A DNA stretch of 64,000 nucleotides, from contig NZ_LT965958.1 in the NCBI RefSeq assembly GCF_900240995.1, positions 96,758-160,757 of the forward strand, given 5' to 3'. The position numbers and the translations under genes are program-made. The notes under the pieces are model-generated. The model had not been told where the DNA came from and made no database searches. It saw only the letters and a list, made by a program, of their open reading frames with translations. The stretch comes from Bacillus sp. Marseille-P3661 (GTDB lineage Bacteria; Bacillota; Bacilli; Bacillales; Bacillaceae_J). Shown piece after piece: positions 1 to 8,243 of this stretch (its first letter is position 1; every line of letters starts with the position of its first letter).

Positions 1-2
1 CG

Positions 3-320
3 ACAACAGCGAAAAATTTTGAGAAAGCAGACATCGGTTATAACGTAAATATGCATAGTGTTGAAGTTGGGGAACATATTCGTGAGCTTGGCAAAGCGTT
101 TGCCTATGTTGCTTATGAAGAAAAACGCATTTTGCATGAGGCTGCATATCAACTCCAAGTCGAAAAACAATTACCTGAAACAGAGGTCGAAAAGTTGCGC
201 ACACGTATAAACCAGCGTTATGATGCCTTAATTCAATATAAGCAAGAAGTTGAAAATGAAGTTTCAGAAAAAAATAAGCGTAAAAGAGAAGAGGTCTTCA
301 AGTCCCTTAATAAAAACTGA
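3..320 (+). CDS. hypothetical protein, 3' part (5' end outside window)
   Basis: The reading frame is open from the first bases of the window to the TGA at 318-320. The first ATG (51) has no ribosome binding site in front of it, so I read this as the C-terminal part of a longer protein that starts upstream. The visible ~105 residues are highly charged (Lys/Glu/Arg) and predicted largely helical, with no membrane segment or recognisable motif. It is followed after 23 bases by another unknown gene on the same strand and then by cpaB, so it may belong to the Tad pilus operon. Function unknown. Confidence 0.6.
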   Translation, partial: TTAKNFEKADIGYNVNMHSVEVGEHIRELGKAFAYVAYEEKRILHEAAYQLQVEKQLPETEVEKLRTRINQRYDALIQYKQEVENEVSEKNKRKREEVFKSLNKN

Positions 321-343
321 CTTAATTTGAGAGAGGATTTTAC

Positions 344-1051
344 ATGAAAATAATAGTTGATGAATCATTAGGTCTTTCTGAAAAGAGTTTGTTAGAACAT
401 GATGTCCTCACTAGAACACCGAGAATCAAGAAAGATCTATCGCTAGAAGACGTGATTGTAAATGAGCAAAATCGGTTACTTGCTCGAAAGCTTGATCTAG
501 TTAAAGGCCAGCGCCAACATGAGTTGGAAGAGATTCATAGTTACCTAGATCAGTATGGCGATCTTCTTTATGTTTACGATCCATATTTAACCGATGGCGG
601 ATTGTTAAAACGAATAAGTAATTGGAGTTATCCAAACCGCAAGCTATATCTTTTGGACGGCTCAAGTAATCGTGCTTTTACGATATTTCTTTTAGAGAAA
701 CTACGTGATCATTCTTTTGAAGATGTATATCGGATATGTAATCGATATGATCATTTGAAATTTACGATAACGAATGATTCCAAATATAAACTGCCATCAC
801 ATTACCTGAAATTAAAGACTAGTAAACAAAAAAAATATCATTTGTTAAAAGGGGCTTTGCACCAAAAAATCGGCTCAGGGCCGAAGTCAGTTTTATTTGA
901 AAATGTTTTGAAGAATATTCCAGATGGCAAAATATATGTCACGGCAAGAACGGTAGTTCCGGCTGATAATCGAGAGTTTGCTTTTTATAAGCTTGACCCA
1001 GTAAGTCTGCCGATCAGTTCTGATAAAATTGATATCTTTGTTTCAATATAG
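344..1051 (+). CDS. hypothetical protein upstream of Tad locus
   Basis: This 235-residue ORF starts at ATG 344 behind a clear GAGAGG site. The product is soluble, with no signal peptide, membrane segment or motif that I recognise. A stretch near residues 75-105 (YVYDPYLTDGG, then KLYLLDGS) looks like alternating beta strands and helices of an alpha/beta fold. It lies 23 bases after the preceding gene and 78 bases before cpaB, all on the same strand, so co-transcription with the pilus genes is possible. I can assign no function. Confidence 0.65.
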   Translation: MKIIVDESLGLSEKSLLEHDVLTRTPRIKKDLSLEDVIVNEQNRLLARKLDLVKGQRQHELEEIHSYLDQYGDLLYVYDPYLTDGGLLKRISNWSYPNRKLYLLDGSSNRAFTIFLLEKLRDHSFEDVYRICNRYDHLKFTITNDSKYKLPSHYLKLKTSKQKKYHLLKGALHQKIGSGPKSVLFENVLKNIPDGKIYVTARTVVPADNREFAFYKLDPVSLPISSDKIDIFVSI

Positions 1052-1084
1052 CAGTAGTTTTATTGCTACCAGAAGGTACAAAAT

Positions 1085-1112
1085 TTGAATTTTATTAACG
1101 TTTTAGTATAGA
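1085..1112 (+). promoter_or_regulatory. possible sigma-A promoter before cpaB
   Basis: TTGAAT and TATAGA hexamers are separated by 16 bases and end 17 bases before the cpaB ATG. The -35 box is imperfect and no experimental start is visible, so this is a weak call. Confidence 0.3.
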
Positions 1113-1129
1113 TAACGGAGAGTGCTTAG

Positions 1130-1792
1130 ATGATTGATGCTAAAAGAAAGGCCATTATCTTTTTAACGATTTCATTCTTATTAGCTGTAGCAACAGCTGG
1201 TGTTATATTAGTTCAAATTAACGACGCACAGCGAGCGCTAGGTGAAATGGTTAAAGTTGCCGCTGCTGCTAAAAATATTAGTTCCTACCATGAAATTAGT
1301 GAATCAGACATTGACTGGGTGGATCTGCCGGCTACAAGTGCTAATGAAACGTTTATTAAGAGCATGGATGAACTTAAAGAGACGATAACATTAGTTGAGC
1401 TAAAAAAAGGAGAACTAATCACTGATTCACTCGTTAGAAGTAAGTTAGATATCCCAGCAAATGAACGGGTTGTTTTGCTTGATGCTACAGAAATAGTGGT
1501 CAAAGATCAGCAGTTAGCCATTGGGGACCTTGTGGATATTATCGCGGTTTATCATAATGCCAATGATAAAGTTGAAACCAAAAGAATACTGAGCAATGTC
1601 CCGGTTGTCGAGGTTAATTCTAGTTCAACTGATGAAGAAGAAGATGCGGAATCTTCGGTTGGTAGGGTAAAAGTTGCGCTGCCAATAGATGATGCAGCAA
1701 CGATTATTCATCACCAAAATACAGCTGTCCAAATTCGAGTGCTAAGAGTGAATCAAGCGAGTACAGCTGAAATGCCAAAAGCTGCGAAATAG
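1130..1792 (+). CDS. cpaB: Flp pilus assembly protein CpaB/RcpC, SAF domain
   Basis: 220 residues. An N-terminal membrane anchor (about residues 8-28) is followed by a SAF domain: the region near residues 40-105 contains the typical 'I..Y..I.E.DI.W..LP' pattern and ends in a 'KGE.IT.SLV' strand, and a C-terminal part matches the RcpC/CpaB extension (GDLVDIIAVY). In Tad systems this protein sits at the envelope and helps assemble or guide the Flp pilus. The start has a GGAGAG site. It is separated from cpaE by a 690-base region filled with a hairpin repeat array rather than following directly as usual. The family call is confident; the precise role in a Gram-positive envelope is inferred. Confidence 0.85.
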   Translation: MIDAKRKAIIFLTISFLLAVATAGVILVQINDAQRALGEMVKVAAAAKNISSYHEISESDIDWVDLPATSANETFIKSMDELKETITLVELKKGELITDSLVRSKLDIPANERVVLLDATEIVVKDQQLAIGDLVDIIAVYHNANDKVETKRILSNVPVVEVNSSSTDEEEDAESSVGRVKVALPIDDAATIIHHQNTAVQIRVLRVNQASTAEMPKAAK

Positions 1793-1840
1793 GTTGATGT
1801 TTTAATAGGAATATGCGTTCGGTAGCAGCAGTCAAAGCTT

Positions 1841-2420
1841 TTCATAAGGCGAATGAAGAGGAAACGGGGTTTCGAAATGGCGTCGAAAACTCTTCATAAG
1901 GCGAATGAAGAGGAAACGGAGATGCGAAATGGCGTCGAAAACTCTTCATAAGGCGAATGAAGAGGAAACGGAGATGCGAAATGGCGGCGAAAACTTTTCA
2001 TAAGGCGGATGAAGAGGAAACGGAGTTGCGAAATGGCGGCGAAAACTTTTCATAAGGCGGATGAAGAGGAAACGGAGTTGCGAAATGGCGTCGAAAACTC
2101 TTCATAAGGCGAATGAAGAGGAAACGGAGTTGCGAAATGGCGTCGAAAACTCTTCATAAGGCGGATGAAGAGGAAACCGAGAAGAAAAGTGGTCGCGAAA
2201 GCTCTTCATAAAGGGTATGAAGAGGAAACCGAGTAGAAAAGTGGTCGCGAAAACTCTTCATAAGGCGAATGAAGAGGAAACCGAGTAGAAAAATAGTCGC
2301 GAAAACTCTTCATAAGGCGAATGAAGAGGAAACCGAGAAGAAAAATGGCGTTCAAAGCCTTTCATAAACCGAATGAAGGTCAAAAGAGCAAGTCAAAGCT
2401 CTTCATAGGGCAAATCCAAA
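1841..2420 (+). repeat. 52-bp tandem hairpin repeat array, family A, copy 1
   Basis: Eleven units begin (TTCATAAGG-like marker) at 1841, 1893, 1945, 1997, 2049, 2101, 2153, 2205, 2257, 2309 and 2361, every interval exactly 52 bp, plus a degenerate unit near 2402. Each unit carries arms CTCTTCAT and ATGAAGAG around a 7-base loop (AAGGCGA), then about 29 bases of purine-rich spacer. Spacers change in blocks: the first seven resemble GGAGATGCGAAATGGCG, the later ones CCGAGTAGAAAAGTGGTCGC. 52 is not a multiple of three and no gene reads through. The array lies between cpaB and cpaE with no obvious terminator in front. A related array with the same core and period is at the right end of the window. 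Confidence 0.95.
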
Positions 2421-2486
2421 TTAGTAAAAGCATCTAAACTGAACCAATGAATAGATGTCCTAGATTTTTAGGAAGGGTGCGTATAT

Positions 2487-3614
2487 TTGAGTACTTTTAA
2501 AGGATTATTGATTACGAAGAATCAAGAGTGGATTGAACAGCTGCACACTCTTTTAAGTGAAACAAATATAGAGTTAAACGTCGTGACAGAATGGAAACGA
2601 AGCTTTCAAGAACAACAACATTTTCATTATATTTTTGCGGATTTAAATGAAGTAAAAGATCCTAATCAGTTTCAAGCCACGTCTACTAGTGTCTTAATCG
2701 GTTTAGCGATTGATCATGATTTTGAACAAGGACGTGATTGGCTTGTCATCGGAGCAAAAGATGTCATCATCTTTCCGATTGAGAAACAAAGGCTGTTAAA
2801 TTTGATTCATGTGACCAATCAACAGCTTACTTTTCAAAAAGAAACAGACATGGGCTATGGAGCGGGGCAGGTGCATGCTTTTTACAGTGCAAAAGGCGGC
2901 AGTGGAAAAACATTGCTAGCGGCAATCACGGCTCAAACGTTGAGCGTTCATCATGAAATGAAAGTAGCTCTGATTGACTTGAATGCACAATTCGGAAATA
3001 TTGATGTCCTTTTTGGTGCAAAACCATTTCGTTCTTATTTTGACCTAATTCCTGTTATGGATGAGATGGATATTCGTCATCTACAAAATGTTGCTTATTA
3101 TCATGAGGAAACAAAGGTTACGATTATTACCGGACCAGCCGATCCAGCGAAAGCTGAATCAATTCCAGATGAATTGGTAACTAGATTAATTCGAGTTGCT
3201 AGAAAGCATTTTGATTATGTCATTTTAGACTTGCCATCAACGATAAATAACTTTACATTTACAGGTTTAAATGAAACGACACATATTCATTATGTCCTGA
3301 CACCTGATAGTCTTGGGTTGAGAGCATTTAAGTATGCGAATGATCTTTTTGAGCGATTTCAGATCGGCAGGGGTGAGGAACTATCTATTTTAATTAATCG
3401 ATTTAATCCCAAATCTGAATTAACTAAAAAAGATATTGAGAAAATTATTGATACTGAAACATATGGTCCGATTCGTTCTGATTACTTTTCGATCCAACCA
3501 AGTATTAATATGGGAGCTGCATTTTATATGAAAAAGAAAGACAAAGGATCAAATAAAGTATCCACTGATATGAAAAAGTATATTGATGAATTAACAAAAC
3601 GAATAAAGGGGTGA
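2487..3614 (+). CDS. cpaE: CpaE-like pilus assembly ATPase (MinD/ParA family)
   Basis: 375 residues from a TTG start at 2487, chosen because AGGAAGGG lies 9 bases upstream. The first ~120 residues look like a degenerate receiver-type domain. It is followed by a MinD/ParA ATPase domain with the deviant Walker A KGGSGKT at residues 136-142, a 'VALIDLNAQFGNIDVLFG' switch region and 'DYVILDLPS' near residue 250. CpaE proteins use ATP to localise or regulate the Tad secretion machine at the membrane. The gene ends 4 bases before cpaF, so the two are translated together. Family confident. Confidence 0.88.
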   Translation: MSTFKGLLITKNQEWIEQLHTLLSETNIELNVVTEWKRSFQEQQHFHYIFADLNEVKDPNQFQATSTSVLIGLAIDHDFEQGRDWLVIGAKDVIIFPIEKQRLLNLIHVTNQQLTFQKETDMGYGAGQVHAFYSAKGGSGKTLLAAITAQTLSVHHEMKVALIDLNAQFGNIDVLFGAKPFRSYFDLIPVMDEMDIRHLQNVAYYHEETKVTIITGPADPAKAESIPDELVTRLIRVARKHFDYVILDLPSTINNFTFTGLNETTHIHYVLTPDSLGLRAFKYANDLFERFQIGRGEELSILINRFNPKSELTKKDIEKIIDTETYGPIRSDYFSIQPSINMGAAFYMKKKDKGSNKVSTDMKKYIDELTKRIKG

Positions 3615-3618
3615 GGAG

Positions 3619-4953
3619 ATGTCTTGGTTAGAAAAAGCTTCCGTCTTTACCTCGAAACAGGAAAATCAACGGGAATGGAATGTAGGCCAAACACAAGTTG
3701 ATCAGTGGGTTCGCCATTATAAAAATCGATTAATTAAAGAGGCCAATTTAGAAAGTATTACAATGCTCCCACCAATGGAACGTAAAAAGACCATTGAACG
3801 TTTAGTTATTCAAATGATCAATGAGGAACGAGTGATTATCACCTCTGATCAAACAGAGCAAATTATCGAACAAATTATCAATGAATCGGTTGGTTATGGA
3901 CCTCTTGAAAGCTTATTACGTGATGAGTCGATTACAGAAATAATGGTAAATGGTGCGAATGAGGTTTTTATTGAAAGACATGGGAAACTTGAAAAATCAA
4001 ATGTAAAGTTTAAAGATGACCAACATGTCCGCCACATTATTGACCGGATTATTGCCCCTTTAGGCAGGCGGATTGATGAAAGTTCACCGATGGTAGATGC
4101 TAGATTACAAGATGGCAGCCGTGTGAATGCGGTTATTCCTCCAATTAGTGTTGATGGACCTTCGATATCAATCCGGAAATTTAAAAAAGACCCTTTTAGT
4201 TTGGAGGATCTAAGAAATTTTGGAAGTTTTTCAGAAGATATGGCAGACTTCCTGCAAGCAGCAGTAAAAGCAAAAGCAAATATTCTAGTATCTGGCGGAA
4301 CAGGGAGTGGAAAAACGACATTATTAAATGTATTATCCGGTTCCATTCCAAACGGAGAGCGTATTGTTACGATCGAGGATATGGCTGAATTGCGATTTAC
4401 CTATGAAAACTTAATTCGTTTGGAAGCGCGCCCCCCAAATATGGAAGGCAAAGGGGAAATCACGATTCGGCATTTAGTAAAAAACGCCCTTCGTATGCGA
4501 CCTGACCGGATTATAGTTGGGGAAGTTCGCGGATCTGAAGCGATCGACATGCTTCAAGCGATGAATACAGGTCATGAAGGATCTTTGACAACAATTCATG
4601 CGAACAGTCCTAAAGATGCATTAGGGCGACTAGAATCAATGGTAATTATGTCCGGTTTGCCGCTGACTGTAGAGGTAATCAGGGGTTATTTTGTTGGGGC
4701 CTTAGATTTAATTGTTCAAACTTCTAGATTCTCGGATGGAAAAAGAAGGATTGTTCATATTTCTGAGATCGTCGAGGAAGATGGTGAGCTCTTACTTAAG
4801 GATATTTATAAATTTGAACGTCGTGCAACACATGCAGATGGAACGATTCAAGGCGAATTTATAGCGACCGGTTACGTACCCAAAATTTACGATCGTTTTC
4901 TTGCTTATGGGATTGACATTATAAAAAAGAATAAAGCTGGTGTTGTGAGATGA
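3619..4953 (+). CDS. cpaF: Tad/Flp pilus secretion ATPase CpaF (TadA)
   Basis: 444 residues of the GspE/VirB11 secretion ATPase superfamily. The order is an N-terminal domain with '[16 protein letters not shown]' (about residues 93-115), the Walker [10 protein letters not shown] at residues 226-234, an Asp box '[12 protein letters not shown]', a Walker B/Glu region '[12 protein letters not shown]' and the His box '[12 protein letters not shown]'. This hexameric motor powers assembly of Flp pili from the cytoplasmic side. The ATG has a GAGGAG site. It overlaps tadB by 4 bases (ATGA), typical of a tight operon. All catalytic motifs are present. Confidence 0.95.
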   Translation: MSWLEKASVFTSKQENQREWNVGQTQVDQWVRHYKNRLIKEANLESITMLPPMERKKTIERLVIQMINEERVIITSDQTEQIIEQIINESVGYGPLESLLRDESITEIMVNGANEVFIERHGKLEKSNVKFKDDQHVRHIIDRIIAPLGRRIDESSPMVDARLQDGSRVNAVIPPISVDGPSISIRKFKKDPFSLEDLRNFGSFSEDMADFLQAAVKAKANILVSGGTGSGKTTLLNVLSGSIPNGERIVTIEDMAELRFTYENLIRLEARPPNMEGKGEITIRHLVKNALRMRPDRIIVGEVRGSEAIDMLQAMNTGHEGSLTTIHANSPKDALGRLESMVIMSGLPLTVEVIRGYFVGALDLIVQTSRFSDGKRRIVHISEIVEEDGELLLKDIYKFERRATHADGTIQGEFIATGYVPKIYDRFLAYGIDIIKKNKAGVVR

Positions 4954-5882
4954 ATTTAGCATGGGCTTTATTGACAGCAAGCATTTTTACAGCTTGTATG
5001 GGGTGTTTCTTTCTTTTTAAAGGCAAAAGTACAAGGGCAGCATATAAACGAGCTGATCAATGGTTTGATCATGAAAAAACAAAGGAAAGAAAAAGCTTTG
5101 TTCTCGTTTTCGGCGATAAGTTTGATTCCTCAGACATATCAGAGTCGCTGCGTAAAAAGCTCATTCAAGGTGATATCGCTTTAAAACCGTCTGAGTATAT
5201 GGGGATTTATATCTTACTGTTAGGATTGTTAACTTTCTTCAATATAGTTGTATTAGGATTACTATTTTTAATGGGATTTTTATTTGCTTATGTCATTGTC
5301 TATTTTGGATCAAAGTTCTATTTAAGTTCTAGAAAAGATAAACGGACAGAAAGCTTTAATAAACAGCTCCCGGAAATATGCAGAATGATGTCCAACGGAA
5401 TAAAAGCTGGCCAGACTATTCCCCAAGCCATTGAAATGGTTGGGAGGGATGTGAAAGAACCTAGTAAGCTAGAATTCAAAAATATGGATTACCAGCTTAA
5501 ACTAGGTGACAGTTTAGAATATGTCATGACAGAGTTCAAAGAACGTGTGTCCAGCAGTGACATTAATATTTTTGTTAGTACTATTTTAATACAGCAACGA
5601 GTTGGCGGTAATTTAGCCGAAGTATTATCGAATATGGCGGAAACGCTTGAAGAAAGAAGTCGCGTCCATAAAGAAATTAAAACAGTAACGGCTGAGAGTC
5701 GTTCGATTGCCTACATCCTTGTTTTTATGCCATTTTTAATGGCAATGATGATGAATTTGTTTATTAAAGGTTTTTTAAATGTTTTGTTCAAGCCGCTTGG
5801 AATGCTAGTTTTTGCTGTGTTTTCTGCCATCGTATTCGGAGCGTTTCTCCTGATCAAAAGAATTACAGACATAAGGGTGTAG
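4950..5882 (+). CDS. tadB: Tad pilus platform protein TadB (type II secretion F domain)
   Basis: 310-residue membrane protein with a membrane segment near the N-terminus (about 4-23), a pair around residues 90-125 and two at the C-terminus (about 250-305). Between them lies a cytoplasmic T2SSF domain starting 'FNKQLPEICRMMSNGIKAG' and containing 'QRVGGNLAEVLSNMAETLEER', which is diagnostic of the GspF/TadB family. It forms the inner-membrane platform with TadC on which CpaF acts. The start overlaps the cpaF stop by 4 bases, and tadC follows after 4 bases. Confidence 0.92.
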   Translation: MNLAWALLTASIFTACMGCFFLFKGKSTRAAYKRADQWFDHEKTKERKSFVLVFGDKFDSSDISESLRKKLIQGDIALKPSEYMGIYILLLGLLTFFNIVVLGLLFLMGFLFAYVIVYFGSKFYLSSRKDKRTESFNKQLPEICRMMSNGIKAGQTIPQAIEMVGRDVKEPSKLEFKNMDYQLKLGDSLEYVMTEFKERVSSSDINIFVSTILIQQRVGGNLAEVLSNMAETLEERSRVHKEIKTVTAESRSIAYILVFMPFLMAMMMNLFIKGFLNVLFKPLGMLVFAVFSAIVFGAFLLIKRITDIRV

Positions 5883-5886
5883 ATAG

Positions 5887-6831
5887 ATGGAGTTTATAAC
5901 CTTCGTTTCATTTGTGTTAATTATCTTGATTTTAATATTACTGTTTATCGGGCTTGTATATGCCTATATTTATATAGTCAAAAAAGATAATTTGTTGAAG
6001 GCGAATGGCGGTTTTTCAACGAAAAAAAGTAAGAATAAAAGATTGCTAAGGGAAAGGTTGCTAACCCCGCTTGTTAAATGGGGGAAACAAGCTGGACCTG
6101 TAGGAATTAAGTATCCGTTTTTTGCTGATAAAACAAAACATGAAATGTATCTGGGGCAAGCAGGAAATCCGCTTGGTCTTCAATTGCAGGACTTCTATGG
6201 CTTTCGATTTGTGCTAGGAATGATTGGTTTAGGATTTGCATCGTTTTACGGTATTTTAGGATTGCCTTTCGCGTTACAGATTGTAGTTCTCTCCATTTTA
6301 GGTGGGTTTTTTGGACCTAGCATTTGGCTCTTTATTAAAGCGAGACATCGTCAAGAAACGATCAGTATTATGATGCCTGATTTCCTAGATACGGTCAGTG
6401 TCACGCTATCCGCAGGTGTAAGTTTGGATGGCGCACTAAAACAAGTAACGAAACAAATTGAAGGACCACTAAGTGAGGAAATAGACAGATTTACAAAAGA
6501 AGTTGAGTTAGGTGTTCCACGAATTACGGCTTATCAAAATTTAATGGGACGAAATTCATCGAAAGAGCTTCATTCACTTGTAAATGCGTTAATACAAGGA
6601 ACTACGCTGGGTGTACCAGTATCGCGAACATTTAAGCTACAAGCTGAAGATTTACGCGCTACTAGAGGGTTCATTGCTAAAGAAAAAGCTGCTAAAGCAA
6701 GTCCGCAAGTGACCCTTGTAACTACGTTTTTCATTGCCCCAGCTGTTATTGGTTTAATCCTTGGGCTATTAGCTCTAAATGTTATTTATAACAAGGAAGC
6801 ATTTGGTTTAGATATATTCTTTTCTCAGTAA
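5887..6831 (+). CDS. tadC: Tad pilus platform protein TadC (type II secretion F domain)
   Basis: 314 residues: N-terminal membrane segment (about 5-28), a hydrophobic pair around residues 105-155, a T2SSF domain ('MPDFLDTVSVTLSAGVSLD' and 'GTTLGVPVSRTFKLQAEDLR') and a C-terminal membrane helix (about 275-300). This is the second platform protein of Tad systems, partner of TadB. It follows tadB with a 4-base gap and precedes the pilin gene by about 40 bases. The family assignment is secure from domain content and gene order. Confidence 0.92.
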   Translation: MEFITFVSFVLIILILILLFIGLVYAYIYIVKKDNLLKANGGFSTKKSKNKRLLRERLLTPLVKWGKQAGPVGIKYPFFADKTKHEMYLGQAGNPLGLQLQDFYGFRFVLGMIGLGFASFYGILGLPFALQIVVLSILGGFFGPSIWLFIKARHRQETISIMMPDFLDTVSVTLSAGVSLDGALKQVTKQIEGPLSEEIDRFTKEVELGVPRITAYQNLMGRNSSKELHSLVNALIQGTTLGVPVSRTFKLQAEDLRATRGFIAKEKAAKASPQVTLVTTFFIAPAVIGLILGLLALNVIYNKEAFGLDIFFSQ

Positions 6832-6872
6832 TTTAATAGTTTATAAAACAAATATGTAGGAGGACTATTGGT

Positions 6873-7076
6873 ATGTTAAAAAAAGCTTGGAACAAAGTTG
6901 GGAATGTATATGCGCGTTATGTAAAAAACGAAAGAGGTGCACAAGCGCTTGAATGGGTAGCTTTAGGGTTAGTTGTATTAGCGATTATGGGTGCAATTGC
7001 AGCTGGTATTCAGGGTGATAATTCGATAGGAACAGCTATTGTTACAAAGTTAAAAGAGTTAATTGAGGGTATCTAA
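6873..7076 (+). CDS. Flp-type major pilin, small prepilin
   Basis: 67 residues with a short basic leader ending in 'NERG', then AQALEWVALGLVVLAI, a long hydrophobic helix. The Gly before the cut and Glu at mature position 5 match a type IV/Flp prepilin peptidase substrate. Position 6 is Trp, where classical Flp pilins have Tyr. The short C-terminal tail is what Flp pilins show. Start ATG behind GTAGGAGG. It sits directly after tadC and before the pseudopilin genes, where the flp gene is expected. No prepilin peptidase (TadV/CpaA) is seen in the window, so the processing enzyme must be elsewhere. Confidence 0.85.
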   Translation: MLKKAWNKVGNVYARYVKNERGAQALEWVALGLVVLAIMGAIAAGIQGDNSIGTAIVTKLKELIEGI

Positions 7077-7098
7077 AAATTAGTAAGCAGGTGGGGAA

Positions 7099-7470
7099 AT
7101 GAAGAGCAACCTTAAAAAATATACAAACAATGAAAAAGGCTCTCAAGTAATCGAATTTGTTGCTTTGTTCCCTTTAATCATTTTATCAATTCTAATTATC
7201 TGGCAAATTGGCTTAATTGCGTTTTCGTTAGTTGTGGCCGAATCAGCTGCTCGCGATGGTGCACGAGCAGCTGCCATCCATGATCCAAATTGGAAACAAG
7301 TTGCAGAGAATTCTGCCTCAGGTCTTAATGTTATCGTAACCGGAGGACCAGGTACAACAGAAGCAAAGGTAAATGTTGAGGTGCAAGCGCCTGTTGTTCA
7401 GTTGCCTTTTATTAATGATATCTCTTTTTCCTATACGGTTGATGCCGTTATGCCAATGGAGGAAGACTAA
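7099..7470 (+). CDS. TadE-like pseudopilin
   Basis: 123 residues. The leader ends 'NNEKG', followed by SQVIEFVALFPLIILSILII, i.e. a type IV prepilin-like signal with Glu at mature position 5 and a hydrophobic helix. The segment 'VVAESAARDGARAAA' shortly after is typical of TadE family proteins. The remaining ~70 residues form a beta-rich extracytoplasmic domain. It starts 22 bases after the pilin gene with an AGGTGGGG site and ends 2 bases before the TadG-like gene, so all three are one transcriptional unit. Minor pseudopilin role is inferred from the family. Confidence 0.82.
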   Translation: MKSNLKKYTNNEKGSQVIEFVALFPLIILSILIIWQIGLIAFSLVVAESAARDGARAAAIHDPNWKQVAENSASGLNVIVTGGPGTTEAKVNVEVQAPVVQLPFINDISFSYTVDAVMPMEED

Positions 7471-7472
7471 AT

Positions 7473-8195
7473 ATGGAGTTACACAATCTAGTAAACAATG
7501 AACGCGGAAGCGGAACAGTGATCATCATGGTTTGTATGGTCCTAGCGGCCATCTTTTTAGGATTACTTTTTTTTGACTTTTCAAATGTGTTTATAAATAA
7601 AAGAGTAACACAGACAGGTGCAGATGCTGCAGCAATGGCTGCTGCAAAAACAGCCAATAGTTATATGCGGATTGACCTTCAGGATAAGACACAAGAAGCG
7701 CTGGATGATTTAGGTGATCGTTGGGATGATTTTTTCCAGGATGCATTGGATGCATTTAATGCCGGAACAGGACCGGATCCATACCCGATTGAAGATCTGT
7801 TGGATGATTTCGTAACGATTGTCGAGAACGAATTAGGGAAATCCATGCCGGGTGATGTTAAAGCTTGGATTTTGAATCATGCTGAATCAGTGACGGCGGA
7901 AACAGCAATGAAATTTTTCTTCAACGATGATGAAGTGAATGAGATGGCATGTAACGCAGTTAAGCTTCACTTAGATGAAGCCGAACAGGAAGCTGAAAAA
8001 TATGCCTTAAAGAATCAAAATGACAAATTGATTGAGATGACATTTATTCCAGAAGATTTTCGGATTTATGTTCAAACAGAACGTAAAGGAAAATATACGA
8101 CTGTGTCAGATAATATGGTTCCTGCGGTGACCTCAGAATCATCAGCAAAAATTGGGGATCCAAAAGGATATAAAGGTAAAATTTCTTGTAGTTAG
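7473..8195 (+). CDS. TadG-like / TadE-like pilus assembly protein
   Basis: 240 residues. 'NNERGSGTVIIMVCMVLAAIF' forms the N-terminal membrane segment of the putative Flp assembly TadG N-terminal family, and 'TQTGADAAAMAAAKTA' follows, the usual landmark after the helix. Glu at mature position 5 is missing, as in TadG-type proteins. The rest is an acidic extracytoplasmic domain (many Asp/Glu) without a von Willebrand A domain, so it is shorter than full-length TadG. It is translationally linked to the TadE-like gene (2-base gap). Exact role uncertain. Confidence 0.75.
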   Translation: MELHNLVNNERGSGTVIIMVCMVLAAIFLGLLFFDFSNVFINKRVTQTGADAAAMAAAKTANSYMRIDLQDKTQEALDDLGDRWDDFFQDALDAFNAGTGPDPYPIEDLLDDFVTIVENELGKSMPGDVKAWILNHAESVTAETAMKFFFNDDEVNEMACNAVKLHLDEAEQEAEKYALKNQNDKLIEMTFIPEDFRIYVQTERKGKYTTVSDNMVPAVTSESSAKIGDPKGYKGKISCS

Positions 8196-8243
8196 CACAT
8201 AGTAATAGCTTGCTAGAGTGTTATGTTTAAGGAAGGTGAAGAA

